Below, one piece after another: positions 7,731 through 9,151 of a stretch of 9,151 nucleotides of DNA (the stretch's first letter is position 1; each line of letters opens with the position of its first letter). The stretch lies in assembly GCA_946482615.1 (NCBI GenBank), contig CAMLSF010000144.1:1-9151 (forward strand), in the 5' to 3' direction. Position numbers and translations under genes: made by a program. The notes under the pieces are model-generated. The model was not told where the DNA came from. It did no database searches and saw nothing but the letters and a program-made list of their open reading frames with translations. Source of the DNA: an uncultured Chromatiaceae bacterium (GTDB lineage: Bacteria > Pseudomonadota > Gammaproteobacteria > Enterobacterales > Alteromonadaceae).

Positions 7731-7842
7731 GACTAGCAAGAGCACAACAGTCAGCCCTATTTTATGCAGGAGTCTGCTTTGTATCAGAAATTCAGGAATG
7801 GTAAAACCGACAACCCCATTGTGGGTGCAAGGTGCTTCCACC

Positions 7843-7890
7843 ATTGCTTAGCTTTTGTATTGCTTCAGCACAAGTATGCTTTAGCCGGTG
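7843..7890. repeat. Three degenerate copies of a 16-bp tandem repeat
   Basis: ATTGCTTAGC (7843), ATTGCTTCAGC (7859) and TATGCTTTAGC (7875) begin exactly 16 bases apart, sharing a TGCTT core followed by AGC. A further TGCTT at 7833 is 12 bases out of register. The array sits in the 276-bp gap between the glycosylase stop (7910) and the dehydrogenase start. The constant spacing suggests either an old tandem duplication or an array of protein sites. Confidence 0.4.
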
Positions 7891-7909
7891 GTATCTACAG
7901 AACAAAACT

Positions 7910-9106
7910 CTAATCGGCTGTCCCCTTCAGCCAGTCGCGAACCTTTGTGCTGGTTTTGATCAATTGCCAGTTATCACAGCCATTAAACCTGGCATAATCG
8001 ACCACAGCTTTGATCAACGCTGTTTTTAAGGCATCCGTCAGTTTTACCTGCTCATTCAGTACTAAATGCTGCAGCAATAAGCTTTTACCGGCTCTGTCTG
8101 CTTTGACATCCACCTGGCCGATAAACTGGTCTTTATACAAAATCGGCAGGCTGTAATAACCAATCTGGCGTTTGGCCTCTGGCAGATAGACCTCAATCTG
8201 GTAATCAAAACTAAACAGCTGTTTTAGCCGGTCGCGTTGGATCACTAAGTTATCAAAAGGCGATAACAGCCAGACTTTATTCGGCAGTTTTGGAGAGATA
8301 TTATTAGTAAGCACTAACTGGGGCCTGTGATAATACGTCTTGCCATCCAGCAGAAAACTTTGCAGCCTGCCCTGCTCCAACTGCTGATGTATTTGCTGCT
8401 TTAAACCAGCCTGGATATTTTTACGCAGGTAACCTATTTGCTGCACTGTCGCCACCGCCTGACTTTGCAGGCAACGCTCTATTAAATAATCGGCAAACTC
8501 AGAGTCTGTAGGTGGCTGATGCTCAGCATGCGAAGGCCAGACCCGCTCCGCCAGATCATAAACTTTCTGGAATTTATCCCTTCTGGCCACCATCAGCTTG
8601 CCTTGCATAAACAGCTGTTCCAGCGCTTGTTTAGCCGGTTGCCAGTCCCACCAGGCACCATTTTTCTTGCCCGCATTGCCATTATCACCGGCAAAGTCAC
8701 TGGCCTTGAGTGGCCCTTCGGCCCGGATACGGGCCAGTACATCATTCATCAGTTGCTGCTCAGGGTTAAACCAGTGGTTGTTGCCGTTTTGCAGTAACAG
8801 CTTGCGCTGCAAACTAAAACGATAATCTTCGGCGGGTAAAAACGCAGCAGCATGCGACCAGTATTCAAAACTTTGCTTTTGCTCCAGCGCCTTGTCTAAT
8901 AGCTTGGGCTGATAATTTTTGATTCTGTTATACAGCACATGATGATGCGCCCGCTCCACCACATAAATCGAATCGAGCTGCACATAACTGATTTGCCTGA
9001 GCACCTGCGCCACAGCGTCTTTCCCAGCGGCAGGCTGCAGCAAGCCTTGCTGGCGCAGTATCAAGTGGCGTAACTCTTTGGGGCTGAAGGGGCAACAGGC
9101 AGTCAT
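7910..9106 (-). CDS. ycaQ: YcaQ/AlkX-family DNA glycosylase (winged-helix, interstrand-crosslink repair)
   Basis: Member of the HTH_42 (formerly DUF1006) family. E. coli YcaQ is a DNA glycosylase that unhooks alkylation-induced interstrand crosslinks and excises N7-alkylguanine adducts. This protein has 398 residues against about 410 in E. coli, so it appears complete. Recognisable family blocks are YVQLDSIYVVERAHHHVLYNR (41-61), FEYWSHAAAFLP (80-91), SPFDNLVIQRDR (282-293), IGYYSLPIL (315-323) and VDVKADR (332-338). The Q43-L44-D45 stretch matches the Gln-hydrophobic-Asp motif I recall for the YcaQ branch, as opposed to the QxQ of AlkZ self-resistance enzymes. The rest is helical with winged-helix segments. 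No strong ribosome-binding site precedes the ATG: the best is AAGG about ten bases upstream. It lies in the same direction as the dehydrogenase gene but 276 bp away, so co-transcription is doubtful. Confidence 0.92.
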   Translation of the reverse strand: MTACCPFSPKELRHLILRQQGLLQPAAGKDAVAQVLRQISYVQLDSIYVVERAHHHVLYNRIKNYQPKLLDKALEQKQSFEYWSHAAAFLPAEDYRFSLQRKLLLQNGNNHWFNPEQQLMNDVLARIRAEGPLKASDFAGDNGNAGKKNGAWWDWQPAKQALEQLFMQGKLMVARRDKFQKVYDLAERVWPSHAEHQPPTDSEFADYLIERCLQSQAVATVQQIGYLRKNIQAGLKQQIHQQLEQGRLQSFLLDGKTYYHRPQLVLTNNISPKLPNKVWLLSPFDNLVIQRDRLKQLFSFDYQIEVYLPEAKRQIGYYSLPILYKDQFIGQVDVKADRAGKSLLLQHLVLNEQVKLTDALKTALIKAVVDYARFNGCDNWQLIKTSTKVRDWLKGTAD

Positions 9107-9121
9107 AACTTAAAACCTTAA

Positions 9122-9142
9122 ATAAAAATCAGCCAGAAGGCT
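9122..9142 (-). terminator. Possible terminator of the gene upstream of ycaQ, cut by the window edge
   Basis: Reading the minus strand, AGCC-TTCT-GGCT (9142-9131) forms a four-pair stem, followed by GATTTTTATT. This looks like the distal part of an intrinsic terminator belonging to a gene beyond the right edge, which would make ycaQ independently transcribed. The stem is short and the call is weak. Confidence 0.25.
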
Positions 9143-9151
9143 TCGGTAGGC

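Noticed and set aside
7765..7776. GCAG-GAGT-CTGC hairpin as a terminator or small-RNA end
   Set aside because: The stem is only four pairs and the following sequence (TTTGTA) is not a clear U-tract.
7832..8029. 65-codon plus-strand frame spanning the ycaQ-dehydrogenase gap and the 3' end of ycaQ
   Set aside because: More than half overlaps conserved ycaQ codons in antisense, and there is no ribosome-binding site or recognisable sequence.
8519..8825. Two overlapping plus-strand open frames of 92 and 75 codons
   Set aside because: Both are antisense to conserved parts of ycaQ and resemble no protein I know.

Overview
The window looks like ordinary chromosome from a Gram-negative gammaproteobacterium. 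The evidence is an outer-membrane porin, periplasmic export signals, a YqhA-type inner-membrane protein very close to the enterobacterial one, and an MCP of the kind common in Vibrio, Shewanella and Pseudomonas. The gene set, with an S46 exopeptidase and a long GapN-like dehydrogenase, suggests an Alteromonadales or Rheinheimera/Alishewanella-like bacterium. That placement is inference. I see no transposase, integrase, tRNA, rRNA or CRISPR array.

Layout: (1) 1-1958, minus: secreted S46 dipeptidyl-peptidase, cut by the left edge just before its catalytic serine motif. (2) 1959-2138: short divergent promoter region. (3) 2139-2648, plus: yqhA, followed by a perfect 10-bp hairpin terminator between it and the convergent porin. 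(4) 2719-3687, minus: porin. (5) 3688-4335: about 650 bp of AT-rich DNA with no gene, but with inverted and dispersed repeats. (6) 4336-5964, plus: methyl-accepting chemotaxis protein, with a terminator between it and the next, convergent gene. (7) 6011-7633, minus: GapN-like aldehyde dehydrogenase. (8) 7634-7909: 276-bp gap with a candidate promoter and a degenerate 16-bp repeat. (9) 7910-9106, minus: YcaQ/AlkX-type DNA glycosylase.

The genes appear to be separate transcription units: neighbours are divergent, convergent, or separated by large gaps. They do not form one pathway. Peptide degradation (S46), outer-membrane uptake (porin) and chemotaxis (MCP) could all serve nutrient foraging, and the dehydrogenase would make NADPH from glyceraldehyde-3-phosphate. 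I found no convincing new multi-gene system. The points most worth checking are the dehydrogenase's missing canonical general-base glutamate, the short repeats in the two larger intergenic regions, and the unresolved porin start codon.
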